DNA of 64,000 nucleotides from Caproicibacter sp047833665. GTDB taxonomy: Bacteria; Bacillota; Clostridia; Oscillospirales; Acutalibacteraceae. Location: NCBI GenBank assembly GCA_047833665.1, contig CP181261.1, positions 496,001 to 560,000 of the forward strand, written 5' to 3'. Position numbers and translations under genes: made by a program. The notes under the pieces are model-generated. The model was not told the DNA's origin, ran no database searches, and worked only from the letters and a program-made list of their open reading frames with translations. Below, piece by piece: positions 24,402-32,779 of this stretch (its first letter is position 1; the number at the start of each line of letters is the position of its first letter).

Positions 24402-24779
24402 ATGAAAAAAACAGTGTATACGCAAAAGGCTCCGGAGGCTATTGGCCCTTACTCTCAAGCTGTTGTGGCAGGAAATTTGGTGTTTACCAGCGGACAAATT
24501 CCGATTGTGCCTCAAACGGGAGAAGTTGTGCAAGGCGATATCACTGCACAAACCGAACAGGCCTTGAAAAATGTGGGAGAAATTCTCAAAGCCGCCGGTG
24601 CCGATTATGAAGATGTTGTGAAAACGACCTGCTTTTTAAAGAACATGGATGATTTTGCCGCGTTCAATGAGGTTTATGCAAAGTATTTCACAGGGAAACC
24701 GGCACGTTCCTGCGTCGCCGTTCGAGAACTGCCGAAAGGTGTCCTCGTAGAAGTGGAAACCGTTGCCGTGTTAAAATAA
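24402..24779 (+). CDS. ridA: Enamine/imine deaminase RidA
   Basis: Hydrolyses the reactive 2-aminoacrylate and 2-aminocrotonate released by PLP dehydratases such as IlvA. 125 aa, full length. GPYSQAVVAG, FTSGQIP, the CFLKNMDDFAAFN segment and the substrate-binding Arg in PARSCVAVRELPKG are all present. It directly follows ilvA (17 bases, with AAGGAGAG as SD), so product detoxification is co-expressed with the enzyme that makes the intermediate. Confidence 0.95.
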   Translation: MKKTVYTQKAPEAIGPYSQAVVAGNLVFTSGQIPIVPQTGEVVQGDITAQTEQALKNVGEILKAAGADYEDVVKTTCFLKNMDDFAAFNEVYAKYFTGKPARSCVAVRELPKGVLVEVETVAVLK

Positions 24780-24859
24780 TCCGCATGATAGTTACGCCGT
24801 CCATTTTGGGCGGCGGTATTCATTGGGAAACTGTTGCCGGTTTTTGTATTTCAATCCGA

Positions 24860-25666
24860 TTACCTGCGGCGGATGAAATTGCTGTAGTTTTGCAGAATCT
24901 CACGAATGCGCTGAAGAGATTCGTTGTTTTTAAAACTGCGCATGGTGGGAAATGCTTGGATAATTCGGCGCTGAAGCAGATGAAAGCCGGATTCCAGTTT
25001 TGCTTTTTTCTCAAACAAGAATCCAAGGCGCGCTTTTGTGCTTTCATCCAACCGAGAGGTAATAGTACTCTGCAATACCTCCAGCTTGTCTGCGCGCGCA
25101 GTATGTGCCTTCTCTTTGATTTCGTCCAACACCTGCTGCAGTTCGGCAAGTCTGCCGTTTAAGCTGGTGATTTCCACAACGGATAATGTCGTGTCCGCCA
25201 GCAGGTAAAGGAGCAGCCCTCCAAACAGCCAGTTGAGGGTATGCTGCGGGATTAATAGGAGCAGGCTTAGCAAAAACGGCTGCAAATATTCCACAGTTAT
25301 GATGCCCATAATTCCGAACATCATGGAATTTTCCAAGCAAACGCGCCCTTGAAGATGAAACCTGTGATCCGAATAATCCCAATATTTAGTGTGAAACAAT
25401 GTTTCCAGCAGAAGACCTGTCCCGTATTCCACTAGGCTGGCCAAAAGCGCACCCGCAAAAAATAACGGAACTATTTGCCCCTTCAGCGGTGCAAGTATTT
25501 TTACTATGAGTATGGCTCCGGCACCGTAAATTGGGCAGAACGGACCGGTTAAAAAACCTCTGTTGATAAATTTTCTTACGGGAATAGAACAGTAGATGCT
25601 TTCGCACAACCATCCGAGAAAGCTGTATATCATGAACAGAAGAAACAAAATCCGGATATCGTTCAT
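24860..25666 (-). CDS. CmpB-type putative ABC transporter membrane protein (PF06541-like)
   Basis: Membrane protein of about 268 aa. The first 170 residues hold five or six hydrophobic helices with the family motifs FLGWLCESIYCS near the start and FINRGFLTGPFCPIYGAGA. The last 100 residues are charged and probably coiled-coil (LNGRLAELQQVLDEIKEKA). Its function is not established. ATG 25666 follows TAGGAGTT. Before the insertion sequence entered, the flippase gene upstream on the same strand ended about 57 bases before this start, so the two were probably one operon that the IS has split. Confidence 0.78.
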   Translation of the reverse strand: MNDIRILFLLFMIYSFLGWLCESIYCSIPVRKFINRGFLTGPFCPIYGAGAILIVKILAPLKGQIVPLFFAGALLASLVEYGTGLLLETLFHTKYWDYSDHRFHLQGRVCLENSMMFGIMGIITVEYLQPFLLSLLLLIPQHTLNWLFGGLLLYLLADTTLSVVEITSLNGRLAELQQVLDEIKEKAHTARADKLEVLQSTITSRLDESTKARLGFLFEKKAKLESGFHLLQRRIIQAFPTMRSFKNNESLQRIREILQNYSNFIRRR

Positions 25667-25731
25667 TTATTGTAACTCCTACCTTTAATTCAAGGTACAG
25701 TTTAGCGATTCCAACGGTGTTTGTCAAATAA

Positions 25732-25757
25732 AATATAGAACCGCTTTTTTCAGCAGA
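25732..25757 (+). repeat. Target-site duplication, left copy (IS copy 1), 26 bp
   Basis: This 26-bp segment, beginning AATATAGAACCGC and ending TTCAGCAGA, is repeated exactly at 26821-26846 on the other side of the IS. The terminal A of the IS makes the length ambiguous between 26 and 27 bp. Confidence 0.93.
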
Positions 25758-26820
25758 TGTAGGACTACAATACATATTGGACAGTTGAGAAAAAATAAAA
25801 TACAGAAATGGACACATCGGTTACAATAAAGCTACGCAAACCAAATCATACCGAAAGGAAGTGCCCATTTCTGCATGAATAGTGTAACACAAGACATGAA
25901 GTTTAGGCAATCCCTAATGATTTATGCTCAAAAGTACGGTGTTAGCCGTGCAAGCCGAAAATACAACAAAAGCCGTTCCTTTATCTATTTCTGGATGGCC
26001 CGGTATGACGGTACATTAGAATCGTTGGCTTGCCGGTCTAGGAGGCCTCACAGTCATCCAAACCAGCATACACCTGCCGAGTTAAAGCTGATTCGCGACA
26101 TGCGGCGCAGAAATCCCGACCTCGGTATGATTGAACTATGGTCTCGGTTAAAAAAGCGGGGATACACACGATGTCCGGAAAGTCTGTTCCGTGTAATGCG
26201 CCGAATGGGAATGTTCCCAGAATCAAAACCAAAGAAGAAATATCAGCCAAAGCCATATGAGCAAATGACATATCCCGGAGAACGCATTCAGATCGATGTA
26301 AAAGTTGTTCCAAAGCGCTGTATTGCCGACCCTGAGCTTCGGCTTTTCCAGTACACAGCTATTGATGAATTTTCTAGGCTGCGTTTTCTGGCAGCGTACC
26401 CTGAACAGAGTACTTACTCTTCTGCTGACTTTCTAAAACGAGCTGTCGAATGGTTTGCCCGGCGCGGCGTTCGTGTGGAATGCGTTCAAACTGACAACGG
26501 TTTTGAATTCACCAACCGTTTCTCACCTTCCAAGAAACATCTGCTGACGTTGTTCGAGGCCACTGCCGCTAAACTTCATATTCGGCACAAGTTAATTCGT
26601 CCTTATACCCCTAGGCACAACGGGAAAGTGGAACGCAGTCATCGCGAAGACCAAAAACGCTTTTATGACAAACACCATTTTTACTCTTTAGCGGACTTTG
26701 AAAACCAACTTTCCATCTACTTAAGACGCTCTAATCATATGCCGATGCGTCCTCTTTATTGGTTGTCTCCTTCTGAATTTTTACATTCCCATACTGTCCA
26801 ATATGTTTGACAAACCTACA
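25758..26820 (+). mobile_element. IS481-like insertion sequence, copy 1 (1063 bp)
   Basis: Complete insertion sequence, bounded by TGTAGG...CCTACA. The 28-bp terminal inverted repeats (25758-25785 and 26793-26820) share TGTAGG and ACATATTGGACAGT, about 22 of 28 positions. It carries one transposase gene on the plus strand. It is flanked by exact 26-bp direct repeats, far longer than usual for the IS481 family. A second copy of identical length lies inverted at 39866-40928. Confidence 0.95.
25875..26810 (+). CDS. DDE transposase (integrase core), IS copy 1
   Basis: Single-frame transposase of 311 aa with an N-terminal helix-turn-helix (about 10-55) and an rve-type catalytic core. The DDE triad can be placed at Asp141 (RIQIDVKVV), Asp207 (VQTDNGFEF) and Glu253 (HNGKVERSH). 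The stop codon lies 10 bases from the right end of the element. ATG 25875 has GGAAG about 20 bases upstream and no strong SD, consistent with low transposase expression. Single-ORF organisation, TGT ends and about 1 kb length suggest the IS481 group. It appears intact. Confidence 0.93.
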   Translation: MNSVTQDMKFRQSLMIYAQKYGVSRASRKYNKSRSFIYFWMARYDGTLESLACRSRRPHSHPNQHTPAELKLIRDMRRRNPDLGMIELWSRLKKRGYTRCPESLFRVMRRMGMFPESKPKKKYQPKPYEQMTYPGERIQIDVKVVPKRCIADPELRLFQYTAIDEFSRLRFLAAYPEQSTYSSADFLKRAVEWFARRGVRVECVQTDNGFEFTNRFSPSKKHLLTLFEATAAKLHIRHKLIRPYTPRHNGKVERSHREDQKRFYDKHHFYSLADFENQLSIYLRRSNHMPMRPLYWLSPSEFLHSHTVQYV

Positions 26821-28198
26821 AATATAGAACCGCTTTTTTCAGCAGAGTCATTATATAATAAAGCAGTGCACCGGTGACCGCCGGGAAAACAATCCAGTCG
26901 ATAATATCCACTTTTAGCTCGGTTACTTTCAGCAGTCGGCTGATGCTCAGGGCAGCATTGTAGATTTCACTGAAAAACAGAATAGCAAGGTAGGCGCGGA
27001 TGCCGTAGACGGGGATGAGGGCTGTAATCAGCGCCACGCGCATGATGGAATCGCTGAAATTGTATTTCAGGGAATACATCTGCTGGTCCAGTCCTTTTAG
27101 CATATTGTCCACCATGTTGTCTAAATACATCAGTGGGGCAATAGGTGCCATGATGCGCAGAATGTTGGCTGCCTGTGCATTGCCAAAGAAAATCCGGCCG
27201 ATTTCATCGGCAAACACAATTAGTACCGCGCTGGTGATAAAACCGAACAGCAGCGTGGTGCGAAACGCATGCTCTGCGGAATACCGCACAGCGCGACTAT
27301 GTCCATGAGCCGCTTCCTGCGCGATTTCCGGAATCAGCAGCATGGCAACCGAAGTGACAAACGACATCGGGAAAAAGATGACGGGCATCACAATGCCATG
27401 CATAACACCATACTGTGCCAGCGCCGCAGTGCCACCGGCGCCGAATTTCCGCAAACCGGCAGGTATCAGCAGATTTTCCGCACTGAACAGAGAACTGCGC
27501 AAAAAGGAACCCACCAGCATTGGAACTGCAATATGCAGAATGTTGTGCAGAACATGTGTCTGTGTTCCGTCGTCTTTGGCAAGGCTGTGCCGGCGAATGT
27601 AAAGCATAAATGCGGCGACCACATAGACACATGCCGCCGCTTCACCAAGGGTGGAGCCGAGCATCAGCGCATTTAGCTGCGGAAGCGGCGTGCGGGTCAG
27701 CAGCAGATAGGAAATACCGATGGTCGCGAACTGTTCCCAGAATTCGCCCAACATGGGAATCATAATATTGCGGTTGGCAAAGAAATACCCTTTCAGGCAC
27801 GCACAGGTCGCGATAAACGGTAACCCGGGTGCAAGCAGGCGCAAAGGCTCCGCGGCCGCGGGAGTTCCGATTAACCGACCGGCTGCAAAATCGGAGACGG
27901 CAAGAAGAGCGCTGCCCGCCGCAAAACTCATCGCAAGAGCAAAGAACAGACACCCCCGCAAATACCTTTTTGAGCCTTTGCCTTCCGCGACCATGCGAGT
28001 AACAGCCAGCCCGATTCCGGAGGTACATGCCGTGATGCCGAGCGAGAATATGGAAAAAATCAACTGGTAGATGCCCACCCCGCTTGCACCAATCCAGGAA
28101 CAGATGCAGGAGCGAAACCAAAGTCCGGAAAAGCGCAGACCAACGGAGCCCACAGTCATTAGGATCGCGTTTTTTATAAATAAATGTTTTCGATTCAT
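26816..28198 (-). CDS. Polysaccharide/lipid flippase (SpoVB/MATE-like), 3' end altered by the IS
   Basis: Polytopic membrane protein, 460 aa, about 12-14 helices, of the MVF/PST flippase superfamily that includes SpoVB and MurJ. The N-terminus (MNRKHLFIKNAILMTVGSV) and GVGIYQLIFSIF are typical of SpoVB-like proteins, so a role in envelope or spore peptidoglycan precursor export is plausible but unproven. Its stop codon TAG is supplied by the end of the IS. In the uninterrupted sequence, rebuilt from the target duplication, the protein would end LYFI instead of LYL, so only the last residues changed and function is probably kept. Confidence 0.85.
   Translation of the reverse strand: MNRKHLFIKNAILMTVGSVGLRFSGLWFRSCICSWIGASGVGIYQLIFSIFSLGITACTSGIGLAVTRMVAEGKGSKRYLRGCLFFALAMSFAAGSALLAVSDFAAGRLIGTPAAAEPLRLLAPGLPFIATCACLKGYFFANRNIMIPMLGEFWEQFATIGISYLLLTRTPLPQLNALMLGSTLGEAAACVYVVAAFMLYIRRHSLAKDDGTQTHVLHNILHIAVPMLVGSFLRSSLFSAENLLIPAGLRKFGAGGTAALAQYGVMHGIVMPVIFFPMSFVTSVAMLLIPEIAQEAAHGHSRAVRYSAEHAFRTTLLFGFITSAVLIVFADEIGRIFFGNAQAANILRIMAPIAPLMYLDNMVDNMLKGLDQQMYSLKYNFSDSIMRVALITALIPVYGIRAYLAILFFSEIYNAALSISRLLKVTELKVDIIDWIVFPAVTGALLYYIMTLLKKAVLYL
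26821..26846 (+). repeat. Target-site duplication, right copy (IS copy 1), 26 bp
   Basis: Exact repeat of 25732-25757. It forms the last codons of the flippase gene. Confidence 0.93.
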
Positions 28199-28317
28199 TT
28201 CAGCCCACCTTTATGCCTTATACTCAAATGTATTCGGGAGGCGGGCAAAATAAGTCTGTATTTTTTATCGGTACTCCGTTATAATGATAATTAAAGTATT
28301 GAAAGCGGAGGAATCTG

Positions 28318-29238
28318 ATGAACTGGACAGAAGTAAAAATTACGGTGGATGCGCAGCAAGCGGATGCGGCAGGCGATATCGCCCAAATGACGGTTCCCTA
28401 CGGCATTTATATTGAGGATTATTCTCATTTGCAGGAAGAAGTCGAGCAAATAGCGCACATCGATTTAATTGATGAAGAGTTGTTAAAAAAAGACCGCTCG
28501 AAGGCGGTTGTGCATATTTATATTGCTCCGGAGGACAGCCCTGCCGAAGCTATTGCATTTTTAAGTGAGCGGTATGCGGCGGCCGGGATTCAGCATACAA
28601 TCGAAACGGCAACCTGTGCGCAAGAGGACTGGATTAATAACTGGAAAAAGTATTTTCATCCAATTCCTGTTGGTAAAAAGCTGCTGATTCGTCCGGATTG
28701 GGAAAAAGCAGAAAATCCGGAGGGCCGCGTGGTGCTGGACTTGGAACCGGGGATTGCGTTCGGCACGGGAACTCACGAAACAACCCGCTTGTGCATGGAA
28801 TTTCTGGAGGATTTTATATCCCCCGGCTGTTCCATGCTTGACGTTGGCTGCGGCAGCGGCATACTTGCAATTGCGGCACTGCTGCTTGGCGCGGAACACG
28901 CTGTGGGAGTGGATATCGACCCGCTTGCGGTTAAAACCGCCGTGCAAAATGCCCGGCGCAATCATGTGGAAAATCGTTTTACCGGCATTTGCGGCAGCTT
29001 GACCGAACAGGTGGAAGGAACCTATCAAGTTGTAGCGGCAAATATTGTCGCTGATGTCATTTTAGAACTTCTCCACAATATCGGTGACTTTATGGCGACG
29101 GATGCCGTCTTGATTTTAAGCGGTATCATTGATGAGCGTGAACAGGATGTGCTGGAGGGACTTCAAAACTCCTTTACTGTCATTGGGCGCAAGGAAGAAA
29201 AAGGATGGGTCGCCCTTGCAGTAAAGAAAAAAACTTAA
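28318..29238 (+). CDS. prmA: Ribosomal protein L11 methyltransferase
   Basis: SAM-dependent enzyme that methylates ribosomal protein L11. 306 aa. N-terminal substrate-recognition domain with NWTEVKITVDAQQADAA, then the methyltransferase fold with LDVGCGSGILAIAALLLGA (SAM-binding) and VAANIVADVI in the catalytic region. The EPGIAFGTGTHETTRLC motif is diagnostic. AGCGGAGGAATCTG precedes ATG 28318. It is monocistronic between the divergent flippase gene and a bidirectional terminator. Confidence 0.95.
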   Translation: MNWTEVKITVDAQQADAAGDIAQMTVPYGIYIEDYSHLQEEVEQIAHIDLIDEELLKKDRSKAVVHIYIAPEDSPAEAIAFLSERYAAAGIQHTIETATCAQEDWINNWKKYFHPIPVGKKLLIRPDWEKAENPEGRVVLDLEPGIAFGTGTHETTRLCMEFLEDFISPGCSMLDVGCGSGILAIAALLLGAEHAVGVDIDPLAVKTAVQNARRNHVENRFTGICGSLTEQVEGTYQVVAANIVADVILELLHNIGDFMATDAVLILSGIIDEREQDVLEGLQNSFTVIGRKEEKGWVALAVKKKT

Positions 29239-29290
29239 TAAGCCGCTGCATGGATAGAGTATCCTTTTTTATTTGATATTGAAAAGCAAA

Positions 29291-29345
29291 GAAAAACACT
29301 AAGCCCACCGGAAGAAGAACCGGTGGGCTTAGTGTCATTTTATTC
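29291..29345. terminator. Bidirectional terminator between prmA and pheA
   Basis: ACACTAAGCCCACCGG (29296-29311) pairs perfectly over 16 bp with 29320-29335. T-rich tails are present on both sides (CATTTTATTC on plus, TTTTTC on minus), serving the converging prmA and aromatic operon. Confidence 0.92.
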
Positions 29346-30455
29346 AATCTCCGGATAATTTCCAAGAAATGAAAACCGGGAAACCTCCTCGGAAAGTGCA
29401 CAGAGCAGGTCAAGGGTTTTTGCGTCTGCGACGGAACCGGAGAAATCGAGGTAGAAATCATATTCAAAATTGCGTCCCGGAATCGGTCTGGATTCAATTT
29501 TAGTCAAATTGAGCCCGGCCGCGGCAAAACGAGCCAGCACGGAATAAAGCGTTCCGGTACGGTGCGGTACGGTAAAGCACAGGCTGATTTTATTCGCTTT
29601 GGGTGGAATCAGCAGTTTGCGTCCAATGGCGATAAAACGTGTGCGGTTGCCGTCAATATCCTGAACATTGCGCTCCAGAATATTCAGGCCAAATTGTGCC
29701 GCTGCGTGTTCCGAGCAGAGCGCCGCCGCTCCATTTTCCTGTGCAGCAAGAGCGGCCGCCTGGGCAGTGCTGGAACATTCGGCGGAGGGAATGCCCAGTG
29801 ACGTAAGGTACTCGGCGCACTGCCGCAGGGCCTGTGCATGGGAATAGACAATGCGCACGTCCTTCTTTTCCGCCGCACCGGAGGCCAGACAATGCCGAAC
29901 AGAAAGCCCGATTGCAGCTATAATGGAAAAGCGGTATTTTAAAATCAGGTCGTAAACTTCGCTGACGGAACCGGCGGAGGAGTTTTCCACCGGCAAAACA
30001 CCTAAATCCGCGTCACCGTGTTCCACGGCGGCGAAAATCGATGGAAAGTCCGGGAAAAAGACGGGTATGGCTTCCGGATACAGACGCGAAAGCGCCTCGT
30101 GGGAGTAGGAACCTTTCTGACCCAGACAGGCAACCGTTCTCGGTTTTTCCGGCTGCTTTGATGCTTGCTGTATTGCTTGACGCAGGGTGGCGCCGCTGCC
30201 CAGCGCGCTGTGCTGGGCTTCCCGGCTCATCGACATCAGGTTGGAAAAAAGAATGCGGGCCTGTCCGCCGTACTCACCGGCCTTTTGAGCAACGTCGTCC
30301 AGAATTTCTTGCTCCCGCGCCTGATTAAATATTGGAAGATTCTTTTGACGTTTCACTTCCGCCACCTGTTTTGCGCAAGCCATCCGGCGCAGAAAAAGTT
30401 CCAAAATCTCGTCATCGATTTTGTCAATCTGCTTTCTCAGTTCTTCCAGAGTCAT
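29340..30455 (-). CDS. pheA: Bifunctional chorismate mutase / prephenate dehydratase (P-protein)
   Basis: Converts chorismate to prephenate and on to phenylpyruvate. 371 aa. An AroQ-type chorismate mutase covers about 1-85 (LRKQIDKIDDEILELFLRRM), prephenate dehydratase about 105-280 with the catalytic GNRTRF motif, and a C-terminal ACT domain with the Phe-binding ESRP motif (KIESRPIPGRNFEYDFY), so feedback by Phe is expected. It is the last gene of the aroF-tyrA-aroB-aroA-aroC-pheA operon, 40 bases after aroC and directly before the terminator. Confidence 0.95.
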   Translation of the reverse strand: MTLEELRKQIDKIDDEILELFLRRMACAKQVAEVKRQKNLPIFNQAREQEILDDVAQKAGEYGGQARILFSNLMSMSREAQHSALGSGATLRQAIQQASKQPEKPRTVACLGQKGSYSHEALSRLYPEAIPVFFPDFPSIFAAVEHGDADLGVLPVENSSAGSVSEVYDLILKYRFSIIAAIGLSVRHCLASGAAEKKDVRIVYSHAQALRQCAEYLTSLGIPSAECSSTAQAAALAAQENGAAALCSEHAAAQFGLNILERNVQDIDGNRTRFIAIGRKLLIPPKANKISLCFTVPHRTGTLYSVLARFAAAGLNLTKIESRPIPGRNFEYDFYLDFSGSVADAKTLDLLCALSEEVSRFSFLGNYPEIE

Positions 30456-30495
30456 GGCAAAGACCTTTCTATATGATAGTATAAGGGCAATCCGA

Positions 30496-31566
30496 TTACG
30501 GCAAAAGGTTCATAACGGCCAGTGCCGCTGCAGCCTCTACCGCAGGAACCGCCCGCGGCACAATGCACGGGTCGTGCCGTCCTTTTACAATGAGTTCTTC
30601 CGATTTTCCCGTTTTCAGATTGATGCTTTGCTGGGGGATTCCAATGGATGGTGTGGGCTTGAACGCTGCGCGGAATACAATCGGCATCCCGGTCGTGATT
30701 CCGCCAAGAATTCCGCCTGCGTTGTTCGTTTTCGTCCGCACGGTTGAGGATTGGTCGAACAGGAACGGGTCGTTGTTTTGACTGCCGAATAGAGTAGCGG
30801 CAGAAAAACCGGCACCGAATTCCACCCCTTTGCATGCGGGGATACCGAACAAAATGGAGGAAAAAACGGATTCCACACCGTCGGACAGCGGTCCTCCTAC
30901 GCCTGCCGGAATCCCAGACACCGCACATTCAATGACGCCCCCAACACTGTCCTGATTACGGCGGGCGTCCTCAATGACTGCCCGCATGGCGGTTTCCGCT
31001 TCGGGACGGATGGTGGGAAAATATCGGGATGAAAGGTCGTCAAGCAGTGACGGCGAAATATTTGCAGGATCAAACGCGAAATCGAAAACACCGTGAACAG
31101 AAAGAACATGAGCGCCGATTGTAATGGAACGCCGACGCAAAATTTGACGACAGACCGCCCCTGCGAACACCAGAGGCGCCGTCAGACGGCCGGAAAAATG
31201 ACCGCCGCCGCGCACGTCCTGAAATCCGCCGTACCGCACATGTGCCGTGTAGTCCGCATGCCCCGGGCGAGGAACATTGCGCAAGTTTTCATAGTCGCTC
31301 GAGCGCGTATTGGTATTCTCAATTACAGCACATAACGGTGCGCCGGTTGTCCTGTTTTGAAGCATACCGCTTAGAATTTTCGGTGTGTCCGCTTCTTTTC
31401 GAGGGGTAGAAGAAGCGTCCCGTCCCGGAGCTCGGCGGGCCATTTGCATGGAAATTTCATCAAAATCAATTTCTTCGCCCGCAGGCAGCCCTTCCAGCAC
31501 GGCGCCGATGGCCGGGCCATGGCTTTCGCCAAAAATGGTTAATCGAACTTTATTGCCCCAAATCAT
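30496..31566 (-). CDS. aroC: Chorismate synthase
   Basis: FMN-dependent lyase that forms chorismate from EPSP, the last common aromatic step. 356 aa. Signatures GESHGPAIGAVLEGLPAG at the N-terminus, RPGHADYT and GGGHFSGRLTA are all intact. Its start lies inside the 3' end of aroA (17-base overlap), with GGAGG just upstream, so translation is probably coupled. Confidence 0.96.
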   Translation of the reverse strand: MIWGNKVRLTIFGESHGPAIGAVLEGLPAGEEIDFDEISMQMARRAPGRDASSTPRKEADTPKILSGMLQNRTTGAPLCAVIENTNTRSSDYENLRNVPRPGHADYTAHVRYGGFQDVRGGGHFSGRLTAPLVFAGAVCRQILRRRSITIGAHVLSVHGVFDFAFDPANISPSLLDDLSSRYFPTIRPEAETAMRAVIEDARRNQDSVGGVIECAVSGIPAGVGGPLSDGVESVFSSILFGIPACKGVEFGAGFSAATLFGSQNNDPFLFDQSSTVRTKTNNAGGILGGITTGMPIVFRAAFKPTPSIGIPQQSINLKTGKSEELIVKGRHDPCIVPRAVPAVEAAAALAVMNLLP

Positions 31567-32779
31567 GCGCTTTTCCTCCCAAGGCGTTGTAGTCGCGGAA
31601 AAAATTCGGATAGCTTTTCCGAATACTTTCCGCGTCCGTTACGGTGACATCCCCATCACAGCGCAGTGCAGCGATGGCAAGTGCCATCACCACTCTGTGG
31701 TCGTTGCAGCCTTCGGCTCTGCCGGAATGCAAGCGGGGAGTGCCGAGGATATCTAGCCCGTCGGGTGTTTGTGTGATGGTTGCACCGAGTGCGGAAAGAC
31801 CGTCTGCCATCGCCGCCAAACGGTCGCTCTCCTTCAGGCGGAGCCGCGCAGCGTTTCGAATGACCGTCCGACCATTCGCCAGCGCGGCACAGGCGGCCAG
31901 AACCGGCACTAAATCCGGGATTTGCGATGCATCAATTTCAATTCCGTGAAGGTCGCCCGGTTCGGCGGTCAAAATGCCGTCGCTCCATGTAATCTGTGCT
32001 CCAAATTGGCGGAAAAGCTCTTCTGCCGCGCGGTCGCCCTGCGTGGAATTCGGGATGAGTCCCTGAAGTTCCACATGTCCGCCGAGCGCACCGCCCGCAA
32101 GGAAGAATGCAGCCTGCGACCAGTCGCGCTCGATTTCTGCGCGAGAGGCATGGTATTTTTGTCTCCCTGCTATCTTCCAGCCATTTTTAGAAGGAAGAAT
32201 TGTAATGCCGTATTCCGCCAGAGTTCGCACGGTCATTTCTGCGTAACCGGCGGATTCCAGCGGAGAGGTTAGAAGAATTTCGCTGTCTCCGTTCAGCAGC
32301 GGGAGGGCGAACATCAGCCCGGTAATGAACTGGGAACTGACATTTCCGGGCAGAGAATAAATGCCGGGGCGCAGTTTGCCGGAAATGGTAAAGGGGAGCC
32401 CACCACTGCTTTCGCATACCGCTCCGTGTTGGGGCAGACATTCAAGATAAACACCGAGAGGACGCTGCGGCAGACGTCCGCGTCCGGTAAATACTGCAGA
32501 AATCCCGAGTGCCGCAGCAATCGGAATCAGAAACCGCAGGGTAGAGCCGGATTCCCCGCAGTCTATGTGTGCTGTTTCACCACTGTGTATTGCGGTGTTC
32601 AAAGCGGACAAAGCCGCGCGGGTTGCCGCAAGGTCTTCACTGACAGGTTCCTGCGTGGGCAGTGGGTCCTTGCTGCCTGCAAGAAATGCGGCAATCATCG
32701 CGCGGTGCGCTGCGCTTTTGGAAACAGGCACTTGCACCCGGCCGCGAAGAACGGAGGGGGATAACCGTACTTCACTCAT
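31550..32779 (-). CDS. aroA: 3-phosphoshikimate 1-carboxyvinyltransferase (EPSP synthase)
   Basis: Transfers enolpyruvate from PEP to shikimate-3-phosphate. 409 aa, a little shorter than the usual 425-430. Substrate-binding residues appear in VSKSAAHRAMIAA (Lys near the N-terminus), SSQFITGLMFALPLL, RLKESDRLAAMADGLSALGA and GCNDHRVVMALAIAAL. The segment after the first Lys reads SAAHR rather than the common SxTxR, as in some clostridial class II-like enzymes. It overlaps aroB by ATGA upstream and aroC downstream. Confidence 0.94.
   Translation of the reverse strand: MSEVRLSPSVLRGRVQVPVSKSAAHRAMIAAFLAGSKDPLPTQEPVSEDLAATRAALSALNTAIHSGETAHIDCGESGSTLRFLIPIAAALGISAVFTGRGRLPQRPLGVYLECLPQHGAVCESSGGLPFTISGKLRPGIYSLPGNVSSQFITGLMFALPLLNGDSEILLTSPLESAGYAEMTVRTLAEYGITILPSKNGWKIAGRQKYHASRAEIERDWSQAAFFLAGGALGGHVELQGLIPNSTQGDRAAEELFRQFGAQITWSDGILTAEPGDLHGIEIDASQIPDLVPVLAACAALANGRTVIRNAARLRLKESDRLAAMADGLSALGATITQTPDGLDILGTPRLHSGRAEGCNDHRVVMALAIAALRCDGDVTVTDAESIRKSYPNFFRDYNALGGKAHDLGQ

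Noticed and set aside
24794..24815. Short inverted repeat CGCCGTCC/GGCGGCG between ridA and the cmpB-like gene as a terminator
   Set aside because: The stem is imperfect and neither strand has a T tract.
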